Below, in pieces: positions 46,227 to 55,900 of a DNA stretch of 61,012 bases. Within the stretch, counting starts at the first letter, position 1. The number at the start of each line of letters is the position of its first letter. The DNA comes from Pseudooceanicola sp. (lineage in GTDB: Bacteria; Pseudomonadota; Alphaproteobacteria; Rhodobacterales; Rhodobacteraceae), in contig PAPR01000074.1 of NCBI GenBank assembly GCA_002709085.1, forward strand, positions 1 through 61,012, read 5' to 3'. Both the position numbers and the translations under genes were made by a program. The notes under the pieces are model-generated. The model did not search any database. It was not told the origin of the DNA and was given only the letters and a program-made list of their open reading frames with translations.

Positions 46227-46242
46227 ATTCAAACATTCGAAT
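46227..46242. promoter_or_regulatory. Putative SoxR operator between soxV and soxR
   Basis: ATTCAAACATTCGAAT, an imperfect dyad, lies 18 nt before the soxV start in the 217-bp divergent gap with soxR. It shares ACATTC and ATTCGAAT with the other sox-region sites. The gap also contains a short AT-rich stretch (46310-46330) that could hold the soxR promoter. Confidence 0.65.
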
Positions 46243-46426
46243 TATGATATGCTACGCCGGTCGCGTCAATCCGGTGGGCCGCGGCGGCGTCTTCGTTAGG
46301 CCTGGAAAAATGGCATATATTGAGAAATTTTCGCCAGGACCCGACAATCCTTGGAGCCGAAAGATTGCATTTTCGCCGTTTTTCTCCATGTAAGGTAACG
46401 GGACAGGCGACCGGCGGCAGGTGACG

Positions 46427-46762
46427 ATGGGCATACCGATCATAGACGACCAAATCTGCGAGAGCGATCTCGACAAGATGATGAAGAATGCCACCGACGC
46501 GGCAAACCTCCTCAAGGCGTTGAGCCATGAGGGTCGGCTGATGATCCTCTGTCATCTTTCCGCTGGCGAAAAGTCGGTGACGGAGCTGGAGTCCCTGTTG
46601 TCCTCGCGCCAGGCTGCCGTTTCGCAGCAACTGGCCCGGTTGCGGCTCGAAGGGCTGGTGCAGCCGCGTCGCGAAGGCAAGGCCATCTATTACCGGCTCG
46701 CTGACGACCGGTCGCGCCAGATCATCGACCTAGTCTACGACCTCTTCTGCGCCGAGGACTAG
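46427..46762 (+). CDS. soxR: SoxR, ArsR-family sulfur-responsive repressor
   Basis: A 111-residue winged-helix protein: AANLLKALSHEGRLMILCHLSAGEKSVTELESLLSSRQAAVSQQLARLRLEGLVQPRREGKAIYYRL. The cysteine pair Cys42 (in ILCHLS) and Cys108 (in DLFCAED) matches the pair used by SqrR/BigR-type regulators to sense persulfide through a disulfide or tetrasulfide link. When oxidised, such repressors leave DNA and sox genes are expressed. Arsenic-type metal sites are absent. ATG 46427 is preferred because it puts GCAGG 6 nt upstream and the cysteines at SqrR-like positions; GTG 46421 is an alternative. Divergent from soxV. Confidence 0.93.
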   Translation: MGIPIIDDQICESDLDKMMKNATDAANLLKALSHEGRLMILCHLSAGEKSVTELESLLSSRQAAVSQQLARLRLEGLVQPRREGKAIYYRLADDRSRQIIDLVYDLFCAED

Positions 46763-46808
46763 GCCGCGGGCGCTGCGCCGACCGATTTACCGTCGCGGGC
46801 CTGCGTGA

Positions 46809-47660
46809 TTACCCCTCAGCGACCACGGAGTTGCGCAGAGTCCCGATTTGGTCGACCTCGACTTCGCAGACATCGCCGGGCTTCATCCAGAGCGGCGGCT
46901 TGCGCGCGGCCCCGACCCCGGCGGGGGTGCCTGTGACGATCAAATCGCCGGGTTCCAGCGTCATGACGGCCGAGAGCTTGACCACCAAATCCGCGACGTC
47001 GTAGATCAAATGCTCGGTGTTGGAGTCCTGCACGACCTCACCGTTCAGTCGTGTCACAATCCTCAGTCCGCTGGCGCCCGAGGGCAGCGCATCAGCCGTG
47101 ACGAAATCCGGTCCCATGGCGCCGGTCGCGTCAAAGTTCTTGCCCAGCGTCCACTGCGGGGTCGCCTTTTGAAAGTCGCGGATCGAGCCGTCGTTAAACA
47201 GCGTGTACCCCGCCACATGATCCAGCGCGGTCTCCGGCGTCACCTGGCGCGCGCGTTTGCCGATCACGGCGACAACTTCGCCTTCGTAGTCGAATTGTTC
47301 GGATGCGGCGGGACGAACGAGATCGGCCCCATGCGCGACGAGGTTGTCGTTGAACCGCACAAAGACGGTCGGGTAGGGGGGCGGTTCATGGTTAGTCTCG
47401 GCCGCGTGGTCCGCGTAGTTCAGACCGACGCAGAGAATCTTGCCGGCGCGGGAAAATGGCAGCGTGCAGCTCACCGTTTCGCGGTCGATCGGGTCGCCCG
47501 CCGCCAGAACTTTTGCGGCGCGCTCCAGCTTGCCGTTTCGAACAAGCTCGTCCAGTGTTCCGGGGTAGGAGGCGTCGTCCGCGATCAATCCCCTGAACCC
47601 GCTGGCGGTCTCTACCGCCAGCCCCGGCGTGCCATCTTTGATGAAAGCAAAGAAGCGCAT
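46809..47660 (-). CDS. Fumarylacetoacetate hydrolase family protein
   Basis: A 283-residue enzyme of the FAH superfamily. Motifs: ILCVGLNYADHAAETNHEPPPYPTVFVRF, YEGEVVAVIGKRARQV (metal-binding EGE), NDGSIRDFQ, and the closing DLIVTGTPAGVG. These enzymes hydrolyse or isomerise acyl-pyruvates or 2-keto acids in catabolic pathways; the substrate is not predictable. AGGAGG precedes ATG 47660. It lies between sox and put genes without obvious link to either. Confidence 0.9.
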   Translation of the reverse strand: MRFFAFIKDGTPGLAVETASGFRGLIADDASYPGTLDELVRNGKLERAAKVLAAGDPIDRETVSCTLPFSRAGKILCVGLNYADHAAETNHEPPPYPTVFVRFNDNLVAHGADLVRPAASEQFDYEGEVVAVIGKRARQVTPETALDHVAGYTLFNDGSIRDFQKATPQWTLGKNFDATGAMGPDFVTADALPSGASGLRIVTRLNGEVVQDSNTEHLIYDVADLVVKLSAVMTLEPGDLIVTGTPAGVGAARKPPLWMKPGDVCEVEVDQIGTLRNSVVAEG

Positions 47661-47715
47661 GAAATTCCTCCTGTTTGGCAAGATGTGCCATGCCGGCGCG
47701 ACGGGCGCAATCGCG

Positions 47716-48192
47716 TTACCGCATCGGGAGGGTGGGCGCGTCCTTGACCGTTTCCATCACCATAAAGGTCGAGGTCTGGGACACGTGCGGCAGGGTGGCG
47801 ATCACGTCGGTCAGGGCGCGGCGATAGGCGGCGACGTCGCGGGTGCGGATTTTCAGCAGGTAGTCGAACCCGCCCGCGATCATATGGCAGGCCTCGACCT
47901 CACGTGCGTCCCGGATCGCGGCGTTGAACGCGTCCAAGGCCAGCGCGGTGGTGTTGGAGAGTGTCACCTGCACGAAGGCGACCTGCGCCAAACCCATGCG
48001 GTCGGTATCCAGCGCGGCGTGATAGCCCCGGATGTACCCCTCCGCCTCCAGCCGTTTCAGCCGCGCGACGACCGGTGTTTTGGAGAGGCCGACCGCATCG
48101 GCCAGGGCCGGCATGCTCAGGCGCGCGTTCCCCGCCAGGGCGGCGAGGATGCGACGGTCTATTCGGTCTAAAGTGTCTGAATATTCGGCCAT
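47716..48192 (-). CDS. putR: Lrp/AsnC family regulator, probable PutR
   Basis: A 158-residue regulator. Helix-turn-helix at the N-terminus (LDRIDRRILAALAGNARLSMPALADAVGLSKTPVVARLKRLEAEGYIRGY) and an AsnC ligand-binding ligand domain (LAQVAFVQVTL, EVEACHMIAGGFDYLLKIRTRDVAAYRRAL). In Rhodobacter and Agrobacterium the gene divergent from putA is PutR, which activates putA in response to proline. The putA protein here has no DNA-binding domain of its own, which agrees. The 138-bp gap between the two starts is AT-rich with repeated ATATTT elements. Confidence 0.9.
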   Translation of the reverse strand: MAEYSDTLDRIDRRILAALAGNARLSMPALADAVGLSKTPVVARLKRLEAEGYIRGYHAALDTDRMGLAQVAFVQVTLSNTTALALDAFNAAIRDAREVEACHMIAGGFDYLLKIRTRDVAAYRRALTDVIATLPHVSQTSTFMVMETVKDAPTLPMR

Positions 48193-48330
48193 GATGTTCC
48201 TGTATGTCTGAAGTATCAGAGATATTTAGACCATTTCGGCAGGAATATGAGCAATATTTGGTCACCATGCTATCGTGGCTTCGCGCTAGAGTGCAATCGT
48301 GATGCCAAGTGACAAAATTGGGAGATGACC

Positions 48331-51300
48331 ATGCTGTGCGATGTGCGACGCCTGATGCGGGATGCGACCCTCGGCCCGGAAACCATGGCGCTGAAGCGAC
48401 TTGTCGCACTCGCGGCGCTGGATGATGCGGACCGTCAGGCGATTTCAGAGCGAGCGGCGGGATTGATCCGCGACGTGAGAGCCTCCTCGGACCCCGGTAT
48501 GATGGAGAGTTTCCTGGCGGAATACGGGCTCTCGACCAAGGAGGGCGTCGCGCTGATGTGCCTCGCAGAGGCCTTGTTGCGTGTCCCTGACGACGAAACC
48601 ATCGACGATCTGATACAGGACAAGATCGCGCCGCACGACTGGGGCGCGCATGTCGGAGATTCCGGGTCGGTGATGGTCAACGCCTCGACCTGGGCGTTGA
48701 TGCTGACCGGGCGTGTGCTGGACGGTGAGGAGGGCGACGGCGTCGTCGGCGTCCTTCGGGGCATGGTGCGACGTTTGGGCGAGCCGGTGATCCGCACCGC
48801 GGTGGGGCGCGCGATGCGCGAAATGGGCGCGCAGTTCGTCCTGGGGCGCGACATTCGCGAGGCCATGCGCGAGGCCCGTGCCATGGAAAGACGCGGCTAC
48901 ACCTATTCCTACGACATGCTGGGCGAGGCCGCCCGGACCGAAGATGACGCGATCCGCTACCATGGCGCCTATGCGCAGGCGATAGCGACCATCGGGAGGG
49001 CGGCGCGGACGGATGATATCCGCACCAATCCCGGCATCTCGGTCAAGCTGTCGGCCCTGCATCCGCGATATGAGCAGGCACAGCGCAACGCCATGTTGCC
49101 CGAACTGGCCGCGCGGACCCTGCAACTGGCCCGCGCCGCGCGTGATGCGAACATCGGGTTCAACATCGACGCGGAGGAACAGGACCGGCTTGAGTTGTCG
49201 CTCGACGTGATCCGGGCGGTGCTGTCGGATGAGACCCTTGCCGGTTGGGACGGGTTCGGCGTCGTCGTGCAGGCCTATGGACCGCGCGCGGGCTACGTGA
49301 TCGACTGGCTCAACGACCTTGCCACGACGCTGGATCGCCGGATTATGGTCCGACTGGTCAAGGGCGCTTATTGGGACACGGAAATCAAGCGCGCGCAGAC
49401 CCTTGGCCTAGATGGATTCCCGGTCTTTACCCGCAAGGCCAACACCGACGTCAGCTATATCGCCTGCGCGCGCAAGCTGTTGGACATGCGTGACCGGATC
49501 TACCCGCAGTTCGCGACGCACAACGCGCATACGGTGGCAGCCGTGCTGCATATGGCCGGAAACGACCGCAGCGGGTTCGAGTTTCAGCGCCTGCACGGCA
49601 TGGGCGAAGCCCTGCATGACACCGTGCTACGGAACGAGCGGACGCACTGCCGGATTTACGCGCCGGTCGGGGCGCATCGTGATTTGCTGGCCTATCTGGT
49701 GCGGCGGTTACTTGAAAACGGGGCGAACTCCTCCTTCGTGCATCAGATCGTGGACGAAACCGTCGCGCCGGAGACGATTGCCAGCGATCCCTTTTCGCAA
49801 TGTGATGCGGCGCTGAACCCCGCGATTGCGCATCCTGCCGCGATCTTTGGCAAAGCGCGTGAAAATGCCAGGGGTTGGGATTTGACCGATCCGGTGACCC
49901 TCGACAGAATCGAACATAACCGCATTTCCTTTGCGAAAGGTTACCAGTGGAGCGCCGGGCGCGTCGAACCCGATGCGGCAACGCACCGGGATACCCGCGA
50001 GATCCGTAACCCAGCCGATCCATCTGACATCGTGGGCTATGTCCGCGAGGCCAACGCCTCTGATGTCGAGGCCGCGATCAGCCGCGCAATCGCCGCCCAG
50101 CCCGATTGGGCGGCGACCCCCGTGACCACGCGCGCCGACACCCTGCGCCGCGCCGCCGATCTCTATGAAACACATGCCGTTGAGTTCTTCGCGCTCTGCA
50201 CGCGCGAGGCGGGAAAGACGCTCGCCGACGGGGTCGCCGAAGTCAGAGAAGCGGTTGATTTTCTGCGCTATTACGCCGACATGGCCTCGCGTTCAGAACG
50301 CGACAGCACCGCACGCGGCGTGATTGCCTGCATCTCCCCATGGAACTTCCCGCTGGCGATTTTCACCGGCCAGATCGCCGCGGCTCTCGTCACCGGGAAC
50401 GCGGTGATCGCAAAACCGGCGGAGCAAACGCCGCTGATCGCAGCACGCGCGACGGCGCTGTTGCACGAAGCCGGCATCCCCGCTGACATCCTGCACCTCC
50501 TCCCCGGCGACGGTCCAAGCGTCGGCGCGCCGCTGTCCGCCGATCCCAGGATTGCCGGTCTGTGCTTCACCGGCTCGACCGAGGTGGCCAAGCTGATCGA
50601 CCGCCAGATGGCGAAGACAGCGCCGGAGGCGATGCTGATCGCGGAAACAGGCGGTCTCAACGCCATGATCGTTGACAGCACGGCCCTGCCGGAGCAAGCG
50701 GTGCGCGACATCCTTGCCTCCGCGTTCCAAAGCGCGGGACAGCGCTGTTCGGCGCTGCGCGTGCTCTATGTGCAGCGCGATGTGGAAGAGCGCATCCTCG
50801 ATATGTTGTTCGGCGCGATGGAGACGCTGACACTCGGCAATCCGTGGTCGCTGGAAACAGACGTGGGCCCGGTGATCGACGCCGAGGCGCGCGACGGGAT
50901 CGAGGCCTATTGCGCCGAGATGGAGGCCCGGGGGCGGCTCCTGAAGCGCCTCGATCAGACCGGCGAGGGGCTGCATGTCGCGCCCGCGATCATCCGCGTC
51001 TCTGGAATCGAGGAGATGGAGAGGGAGGTCTTTGGCCCGATTCTGCACATCGCCCGGTTTGACGCCGATGAGATCGACGCGGTGATCGACGCGGTCAACG
51101 CGCGTGGCTACGGGCTGACCTTCGGCTTGCACACAAGGATCGACGCACGGGTGCAGCAGGTGGTGGACGGTATCCACGTCGGCAACCTCTACGTCAATCG
51201 CAACCAGATCGGCGCGGTCGTCGGCTCTCACCCCTTTGGCGGCGAAGGGCTTTCGGGCACGGGACCAAAGGCGGGCGGGCCGCATTACCTGCCGCGGTTC

Positions 51301-51927
51301 CGCAAGCCCTTGGAAGCAGGCGTCGCGGTAGAGGAGGCGCAACCTACGGTCCAGAGGTCGGCTCTAAAGGCGGCTCTGGCCGAGCTCTCGACCTCCGAAT
51401 GGTCACGCCGTCCCGACCGGATCGCCACCCTGCGCGCCACCCTGCGGGGCGGGGCGGCGGAGGCGATGAGCGCGACTGCCGCGCTCGACATGGGGCCGAT
51501 CGACCTGCCGGGACCGACGGGGGAATCCAATCGCCTGACGCTGGTCCCGCGTGGCGTGGCGCTGTGCCTCGGCCCGGACGAAGACAGCCTCTTGGCGCAG
51601 GCGGTGCAGGCGCTCGGCACCGGCAACGCGGTTCTGGCCGTCGCGCCCGATGCCAGCCGCATGGTCTCCGCCTTGATGGCCACATCCGCTCCGATAGCTT
51701 GCGTCGACGGTGTGCTCGATCCAGCGGATCTCATCGCGCTCGATATCGACGTGGTGGCCGCGCGCCACGTTAGCGTCTTGCGCCGGGCCTTGGCGGATCG
51801 AGCGGGTCCGATCCTGCCGCTCGTCACCGCGCGCATCGACCCCGCCGCCTATGTCCACGAACGCGCCGTCTGCACCGACACCACGGCGGCGGGCGGCAAC
51901 GCGACGCTGTTGGCAAATGCGGGTTAA
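48331..51927 (+). CDS. putA: Bifunctional proline dehydrogenase / P5C dehydrogenase PutA
   Basis: About 1198 residues. Proline dehydrogenase barrel (about 60-450: GVALMCLAEALLR, VKLSALHPRYE, RLVKGAYWDTEIKRAQ, ATHNAHTV), then an aldehyde dehydrogenase domain (about 530-1000: ISPWNFPLAIFTGQ, CFTGSTEVAKLI, ETGGLNAMIVD, catalytic Cys in SAGQRCSALRVL) and a C-terminal ALDH-like third domain. It oxidises proline to glutamate with substrate channelling. No ribbon-helix-helix domain, so it is not self-regulating like E. coli PutA. Two ATGs, 48325 and 48331, are in frame. GGGAG touches the first and is 6 nt before the second, so 48331 is chosen. Confidence 0.96.
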   Translation: MLCDVRRLMRDATLGPETMALKRLVALAALDDADRQAISERAAGLIRDVRASSDPGMMESFLAEYGLSTKEGVALMCLAEALLRVPDDETIDDLIQDKIAPHDWGAHVGDSGSVMVNASTWALMLTGRVLDGEEGDGVVGVLRGMVRRLGEPVIRTAVGRAMREMGAQFVLGRDIREAMREARAMERRGYTYSYDMLGEAARTEDDAIRYHGAYAQAIATIGRAARTDDIRTNPGISVKLSALHPRYEQAQRNAMLPELAARTLQLARAARDANIGFNIDAEEQDRLELSLDVIRAVLSDETLAGWDGFGVVVQAYGPRAGYVIDWLNDLATTLDRRIMVRLVKGAYWDTEIKRAQTLGLDGFPVFTRKANTDVSYIACARKLLDMRDRIYPQFATHNAHTVAAVLHMAGNDRSGFEFQRLHGMGEALHDTVLRNERTHCRIYAPVGAHRDLLAYLVRRLLENGANSSFVHQIVDETVAPETIASDPFSQCDAALNPAIAHPAAIFGKARENARGWDLTDPVTLDRIEHNRISFAKGYQWSAGRVEPDAATHRDTREIRNPADPSDIVGYVREANASDVEAAISRAIAAQPDWAATPVTTRADTLRRAADLYETHAVEFFALCTREAGKTLADGVAEVREAVDFLRYYADMASRSERDSTARGVIACISPWNFPLAIFTGQIAAALVTGNAVIAKPAEQTPLIAARATALLHEAGIPADILHLLPGDGPSVGAPLSADPRIAGLCFTGSTEVAKLIDRQMAKTAPEAMLIAETGGLNAMIVDSTALPEQAVRDILASAFQSAGQRCSALRVLYVQRDVEERILDMLFGAMETLTLGNPWSLETDVGPVIDAEARDGIEAYCAEMEARGRLLKRLDQTGEGLHVAPAIIRVSGIEEMEREVFGPILHIARFDADEIDAVIDAVNARGYGLTFGLHTRIDARVQQVVDGIHVGNLYVNRNQIGAVVGSHPFGGEGLSGTGPKAGGPHYLPRFRKPLEAGVAVEEAQPTVQRSALKAALAELSTSEWSRRPDRIATLRATLRGGAAEAMSATAALDMGPIDLPGPTGESNRLTLVPRGVALCLGPDEDSLLAQAVQALGTGNAVLAVAPDASRMVSALMATSAPIACVDGVLDPADLIALDIDVVAARHVSVLRRALADRAGPILPLVTARIDPAAYVHERAVCTDTTAAGGNATLLANAG

Positions 51928-51965
51928 ATGGTTCAGGCAACGTGAGCGGGCCGCTAAACGACAAA

Positions 51966-51985
51966 GGGCCGCCCAAAGGCGACCC
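51966..51985 (-). terminator. Likely weak terminator downstream of tRNA-Gly
   Basis: On the minus strand GGGTCGCC (51985-51978) pairs with GGCGGCCC (51973-51966) with one mismatch, loop TTTG, followed by TTT and, after a break, another TTT. It lies about 28 nt beyond the tRNA 3' end. Confidence 0.5.
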
Positions 51986-52012
51986 TGATGTCATCCCCCA
52001 AAGAGGGAAAGT

Positions 52013-52087
52013 TGGAGCGGGCGAGGCGATTCGAACGCCCGACCCTAACCTTGGCAAGGTTATGCTCTACCCCTGAGCTACGCCCGC
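52013..52087 (-). tRNA. tRNA-Gly (GCC)
   Basis: Minus strand, 75 nt with encoded CCA. Acceptor GCGGGCG pairs with CGCCCGC, D arm GCTC.AGGGGTA.GAGC, anticodon stem AACCT/AGGTT with anticodon GCC at 52055-52053, T arm with GTTCGAATC, discriminator T then CCA. It reads GGC and GGT glycine codons. It stands alone between putA and the SH3 protein gene. Confidence 0.97.
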
Positions 52088-52223
52088 TTCCTTGGGTAGG
52101 GCTGCATGTATAAAGAACCGCTGCGGCCTGCAAGGGGGAAATTCGGCGGAAGGGCAAAAATTCTCGCGACGGAATGACGGCGGACTTAGGCAAGGCTTTC
52201 TCAGATCGATCATGTGCGGCGAA

Positions 52224-52835
52224 TTAAAACGTCGCCCCCCGTTGCCTCGCGAAATAGGTTTGCAGACGTGCCTCCGTAACATCACTGTCATAGCAAATCG
52301 GGGAGGCTCCGCCAGGGCGCGACCACGCGCTGCGACCGCCACAGCGCCGACCAGCGCGGTCACGGTTGTAGGGGCAGGGACAAGACCCCTGATAGGCCGC
52401 GATACTACGGCTAATCAGATCTTTTCTGGCGGCGGTAATCTCACGACTGCTCGGCAGGGAAACGGATCGCTGACGAATTTGCGTGGTTGGTGCCTGTGCA
52501 GGCGATCGCGTTGAGAGTAGTCGACTGGCGATCCATCCAGTGGAGTTTGCGCTGTCACCCATATGAATTTCGGACCATGCGCCCCGCGTTCGGAGCACAG
52601 GTACCAGGCGACCTCGTGTGTAGGTCGTCAAGACGCCTGCGTTTATCGACGGCTCGCGGCGAACGTTCACCCGTGACCCGGTCACGCGCAACATGTCCGC
52701 CGTTGCCGGTGCTGTGATGGCGATGTTTTTCTCATCACTGACGCGGCCTGTCTGGGCCCTTATTACTGAAGGGTCGCCAAAGGTGCTCGCGATGAGGATT
52801 ATTACCCATGCAACGAATTTACGGACACACGGCAT
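52224..52835 (-). CDS. Exported SH3b-domain protein of unknown function
   Basis: A 203-residue protein with a signal peptide (VRKFVAWVIILIASTFGDPSVIRA|Q). Residues about 47-110 are a bacterial SH3 domain (MLRVTGSRVNVRREPSINAGVLTTYTRGRLVPVLRTRGAWSEI..GWIASRLL), a common cell-wall-binding or adaptor fold. The C-terminus has a cysteine-rich motif SCPCPYNRDRAGRRCGGRSAWSRPGG....CY, seen in several exported alphaproteobacterial proteins, of unknown role; it may form two disulfides. Base composition is lower in GC than the neighbours. A perfect inverted repeat (52847-52876) lies 12 nt upstream of the ATG. It follows pyc on the same strand after 86 nt. Confidence 0.78.
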   Translation of the reverse strand: MPCVRKFVAWVIILIASTFGDPSVIRAQTGRVSDEKNIAITAPATADMLRVTGSRVNVRREPSINAGVLTTYTRGRLVPVLRTRGAWSEIHMGDSANSTGWIASRLLSTRSPAQAPTTQIRQRSVSLPSSREITAARKDLISRSIAAYQGSCPCPYNRDRAGRRCGGRSAWSRPGGASPICYDSDVTEARLQTYFARQRGATF

Positions 52836-52846
52836 GAGACCACCAA

Positions 52847-52876
52847 CTACATTAACCTTGATTAAGGTTAATGTAG
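52847..52876. promoter_or_regulatory. Perfect 13-bp inverted repeat upstream of the SH3b gene
   Basis: CTACATTAACCTT (52847-52859) and AAGGTTAATGTAG (52864-52876) flank GATT. It lies between the pyc stop and the SH3b start on the minus strand. No T-run follows on the minus strand, so it is not a normal terminator. Its AT-rich, fully symmetric form suits a dimeric regulator. Confidence 0.7.
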
Positions 52877-52921
52877 ACGCCAGTACGCGTCAAATTTAGG
52901 GGTGGGCGAAACCTCTGTCCC

Positions 52922-55900
52922 TCACTCCAGCTCGATCAGCAGATCCTTGGCGTCGATCTGGGCGCCGGCGCTGATATGGACGGCTTTGACCACGCCGTCG
53001 CGATCGGCGTGGAGGCCGGTTTCCATCTTCATCGCTTCGATGGTCAGCAGCAGATCGCCGTCCTTGACCTTGGCGCCGGCAGCGACGGCGATGGAGGCGA
53101 CCACTCCCGGCATGGGGGCGGCGATATGGTCGGGGTTCGCCGGGTCGGCCTTGGGTGCGGCGGCCTTGGCACCGGTCGCCTTGCGGTCGGGGACGCGGAC
53201 CACGCGAGGTTGGCCGTTCAACTCGAAAAACACCCGGACCTCGCCATCGTCCTGCGTGTCGCCGACGGTGACCAGCCGGATCTCAAGCGTCTTGCCGGGA
53301 TCGATCTCGGCGGTGATCTCTTCTTCGGGCGACATGCCGTAGAAAAAGGTGAGGGTCGGCAGGGTCCGGACCGGGCCGTATGTCGCGTGGCGCATGGCGT
53401 AGTCGGTAAAGACCTTGGGATACATCAGGTAGCCGTTCAGATCCTCGTCGTCGATTGTCGCGCCGTCGAGTGTCGCGCTGATCTCGGCGCGCGCCTCTTC
53501 CAGATCGACAGGGGGCAGGTGCTTGCCGGGGCGTTCGGTGTTGGGGGCCTCGCCCTTCAGAACCTTACGCACGATGGCCTCGGGGAACCCGCCCGGAGGC
53601 TGTCCGAGATTGCCGCGCATCATGTCGATCACGCTGTCGGGGAAGGAGACATCCTTGTCCGGATCCTCAACCTCGGCGCGGGTCAGGTTCTGCGACACCA
53701 TCATCAGCGCCATGTCCCCGACGACCTTCGAAGAGGGTGTAACCTTGACGATATCGCCGAACATCTGGTTCACGTCGGCATAGGATTGCGCGACCTCGTG
53801 CCAGCGTTCCTCCAGTCCCATGGAGCGGGCCTGCGCCTTGAGGTTGGTGAACTGGCCGCCGGGCATCTCGTGCAGATAGACCTCCGAGGCGGGGGCCTGC
53901 ATGCCGGATTCGAACGCGGCGTATTGGCCGCGCACGGCCTCCCAGTAGTTCGAGATTTCGCGCACGGCGGCAATGTCGATGCTGCTGGCGCGTGGGCCAT
54001 GTTTCAGCGCCTCAAGGATCGACCCGAAGGTCGGCTGCGAGGTGTTCCCCGATAGCGCATCCATCGCCGCATCCACCACGTCCACCCCGGCCGCCGCAGC
54101 CGTGAGAATGGTAGAGATCGCCGCGCCGGAGGTGTCATGCGTATGGAAATGGATTGGCAGGTCGACCGCGTCCTTCAGCGCCGGGAACAGCACTTCGGCC
54201 ACGGGCGCGGTCATCACGCCGGCCATGTCCTTGATCCCCAGAACATGCGCCCCGGCGGCTTGCAGCTCCTTCGCCATATCGACGTAATAGGCGATGTCGT
54301 ATTTCGCGCGCGATGGGTCCAGCGCGTCGCCGGTGTAACAGATCGTGCCCTCGCAAATCTTGCCCGAGGCCTGCACCGCATCCATTGCAACGCGCATGTT
54401 CTCGACCCAGTTGAGGGAATCAAACACGCGGAACACGTCCACCCCGGTCTCGGCGGCTTGACGGACGAACTCCTGCACAACGTTGTCGGGATAGTTGGTG
54501 TAACCGACGCCGTTGGAGGCGCGCAGCAACATCTGCGTCAGGATATTGGGCATCTTGGCGCGGATGTCGCGCAGACGCTGCCAGGGACATTCCTGCAAGA
54601 AGCGGTAGGCCACGTCAAACGTCGCCCCGCCCCAGCATTCCACCGAAAACAACTGACTGAGGTTGGAGGCGTAGGCGGGCGCGACCTTGGCCATGTCGAT
54701 CGACCGCATCCGGGTGGCGAGCAGGGATTGATGCCCGTCGCGCATGGTCGTGTCGGTGAACAGCAGTTCCTTTTGCTCCAGCATCCACTTGGCGACGGCC
54801 TCGGGGCCCTTGTCCACCAGCAGGTTGCGGCTGCCGTAGGGCGTCGTCTCCCCGGTGAGGATGGGCATGCGAGGCGGTTTGAGGTCGGGATGGGGCAGGG
54901 CGCGCCCCTGCACCTCGGGATGACCGTTGACCGTGATATCGGCGATATAGGTCAGCACCTTGGTGCCGCGATCCTGTCGCGCGGCGAAATCGAACAGCGC
55001 GGGCGTCGTGTCGATGAACTTGGTGGTGTATTCATTGCTGAGGAACGTCGGATGCTTCAGCAGGTTCTCGACAAAGGCGATATTGGTGCTGACGCCACGG
55101 ATCCGGAATTCGCGCAAGGCGCGGTCCATCCGCTTGATTGCCTTGTCCGGGGTCGGGGCCCAGGCGGTGATCTTGACCAGCAGGCTGTCGTAATAGCGCG
55201 TGATGACCCCGCCGGCATAGGCCGTGCCGCCGTCCAGACGAATACCCATGCCGGTGGCGGAGCGATACGCCGTGATACGCCCGTAATCGGGGATGAAGTT
55301 GTTCTGAGGATCTTCGGTGGTGATCCGGGTCTGTAGCGCATGCCCGTTCAGGCGCACATCGTCCTGGCTGGGCTTTCCTGTCGCCTCCGCCAGCGGCTTG
55401 CCCTCGGCGATCAGGATCTGTGCCTGCACGATGTCGATGCCGGTGACCTCTTCGGTGACGGTGTGTTCGACCTGCACGCGGGGGTTGACCTCGATGAAAT
55501 AGAACTGGCCGTCGTCCATATCCATCAGGAACTCGACGGTGCCGGCGCATTCGTAATTCACATGGGCGCAGATCTTGCGGCCCAACTCGCAGATCTCCGC
55601 GCGTTGCTCATCGCTGAGATAGGGGGCAGGCGCGCGCTCCACCACCTTTTGGTTGCGGCGCTGGACCGAGCAGTCGCGCTCAAAAAGGTGGTAAATCTCT
55701 CCGTGACGATCGCCGAGGATCTGCACCTCGACGTGACGCGCCCGGATGATCATCTTTTCCAGATAGCCCTCGCCGTTGCCAAAGGCCGCCTCGGCCTCGC
55801 GTCGGCCTTCCAGGACCTTTTCCTTCATCTCCTCGGGACCGTTGATCGGGCGCATGCCGCGTCCGCCGCCGCCCCAGGAGGCCTTGAGCATCAGCGGATA

